Shown here in pieces: positions 63,507 to 64,000 of a stretch of 64,000 nt of DNA. Location: assembly GCA_963971285.1 (NCBI GenBank), contig OZ020259.1, positions 9,672,001-9,736,000 of the forward strand. The letters are read 5' to 3'. A program made the translations under genes and the position numbers. Below the pieces are notes generated by a model. It did not search any database, was not told where the DNA came from, and worked only from the letters and a program-made list of their open reading frames with translations. The DNA comes from Astropecten irregularis. Taxonomy: Eukaryota > Echinodermata > Asteroidea > Paxillosida > Astropectinidae. Every line of letters starts with the position of its first letter. Positions within the stretch are counted from its first letter, which is position 1.

Positions 63507-63615
63507 ATAGGGCTGGATGGCTCAGTTGGTAGAGCGCCTGTACGGTATTCAGGAGGTCGCCAGTTTGAATCCCGCTCCAGTCAATTTTTCTTTGTTAACT
63601 TTTCAATGACTTTCA
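63507..63615 (+). mobile_element. tRNA-derived SINE copy
   Basis: GGGCTGGATGGCTCAGTTGG (A-box), GCCAGTTTGAATCCCGCTC (B-box), then GTCAATTTTTCTTTGTTAAC and TTCAATGACTTT. The loop between CCTG and CAGG is nine bases, too large for a tRNA anticodon loop. Confidence 0.75.
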
Positions 63616-63974
63616 ATTCAGGCAGTTTCCCTTGTGGTTATTTGTGATCATTTAGTAGTGAAGTTAACAGCTCATGTGAACATACTCTAGGCTTTAACAG
63701 CAAAGATAGCAGTAGATTGAGCGTCTTACATGGATGTGAATGTACTCTTTGTTACTCTGGTGTTTTTTACCTTAAAGGTAGTATGATAGAACATCTGTGA
63801 TCTGTTCAAAATTTGATTTGTCATGGAATGAAAACAAACCTGTAAAATGTTTTCGTTGGGGTAATAGAAATATGCAAATTAGTCTTGCCCTTCACCGACG
63901 TAGATGAGCACTGCATACTCAGTGCTTTTTTGACTGCACTTGAAAAACCCATAGATGATTGGATTGGACTTACC

Positions 63975-64000
63975 CCGCTGACCCAGGCTAGCTCAGTGGC
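63975..64000 (+). other. Partial tRNA-like A-box at the window edge
   Basis: The window ends in GGCTAGCTCAGTGGC, an A-box match; the B-box, if any, is cut off. Probably another SINE. Confidence 0.4.

Overview
The window reads as nuclear DNA of a marine invertebrate, most likely a deuterostome such as an echinoderm or hemichordate. The basis is spliced genes with GT-AG introns, a BMP5-8-type ligand gene with a roughly 25-kb first intron, very frequent TACATGTA and GTAGGCCTAC words, and many short inverted-repeat transposons. The exact taxon cannot be fixed from sequence alone. Host genes, all on the plus strand: (1) the 3' part of a C2H2 zinc-finger gene (exons 1051-2845, seven fingers, real stop); (2) the first three coding exons of a BMP5/6/7/8-like gene (32391-32808, 57790-57985, 62372-62520), whose mature TGF-beta domain must lie beyond the right edge. 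Region 6.8-12.3 kb is a field of non-autonomous elements: foldbacks, a hAT-type MITE with an 8-bp target duplication, two back-to-back TIR elements and a tRNA-derived SINE. Region 12285-29184 is one almost intact Polinton/Maverick (a self-synthesising, virus-like DNA transposon), 16.9 kb, with identical 113-bp terminal inverted repeats. It encodes a protein-primed family-B DNA polymerase, a retroviral-type integrase, a packaging ATPase, a double-jelly-roll major capsid protein and several small membrane or virion-type proteins known from other Polintons. Unusually, it also carries a TFIIB-like factor (broken by one frameshift), a recurrent CTTATATA promoter-like element in front of the structural genes, hairpin/T-run terminators, and a lysine-rich coiled coil spliced into the exonuclease domain of the polymerase. 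Together these suggest that the element has its own transcription programme: TIR-proximal promoters for the replication end and CTTATATA promoters for virion genes. BMP intron 1 (32809-57789) holds a nest of transposons. An RTE-like LINE on the minus strand (about 44.3-56.3 kb) is interrupted by a complete, apparently young Ngaro/DIRS-order tyrosine-recombinase retrotransposon (46000-53985) and by an 812-bp MULE-like inverted-repeat element with a 9-bp duplication. The Ngaro has the textbook split direct repeats A1-ORFs-B1-A2-B2 and four intact ORFs (Gag, RT/RNase H, tyrosine recombinase, SGNH hydrolase). A tandem copy of its target leaves the empty site readable, so the recombination crossover can be placed at the 5-bp ATTAT. 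The rest is intron or intergenic sequence with further MITEs, SINE copies and one histone-type 3' stem-loop inside an inverted repeat.
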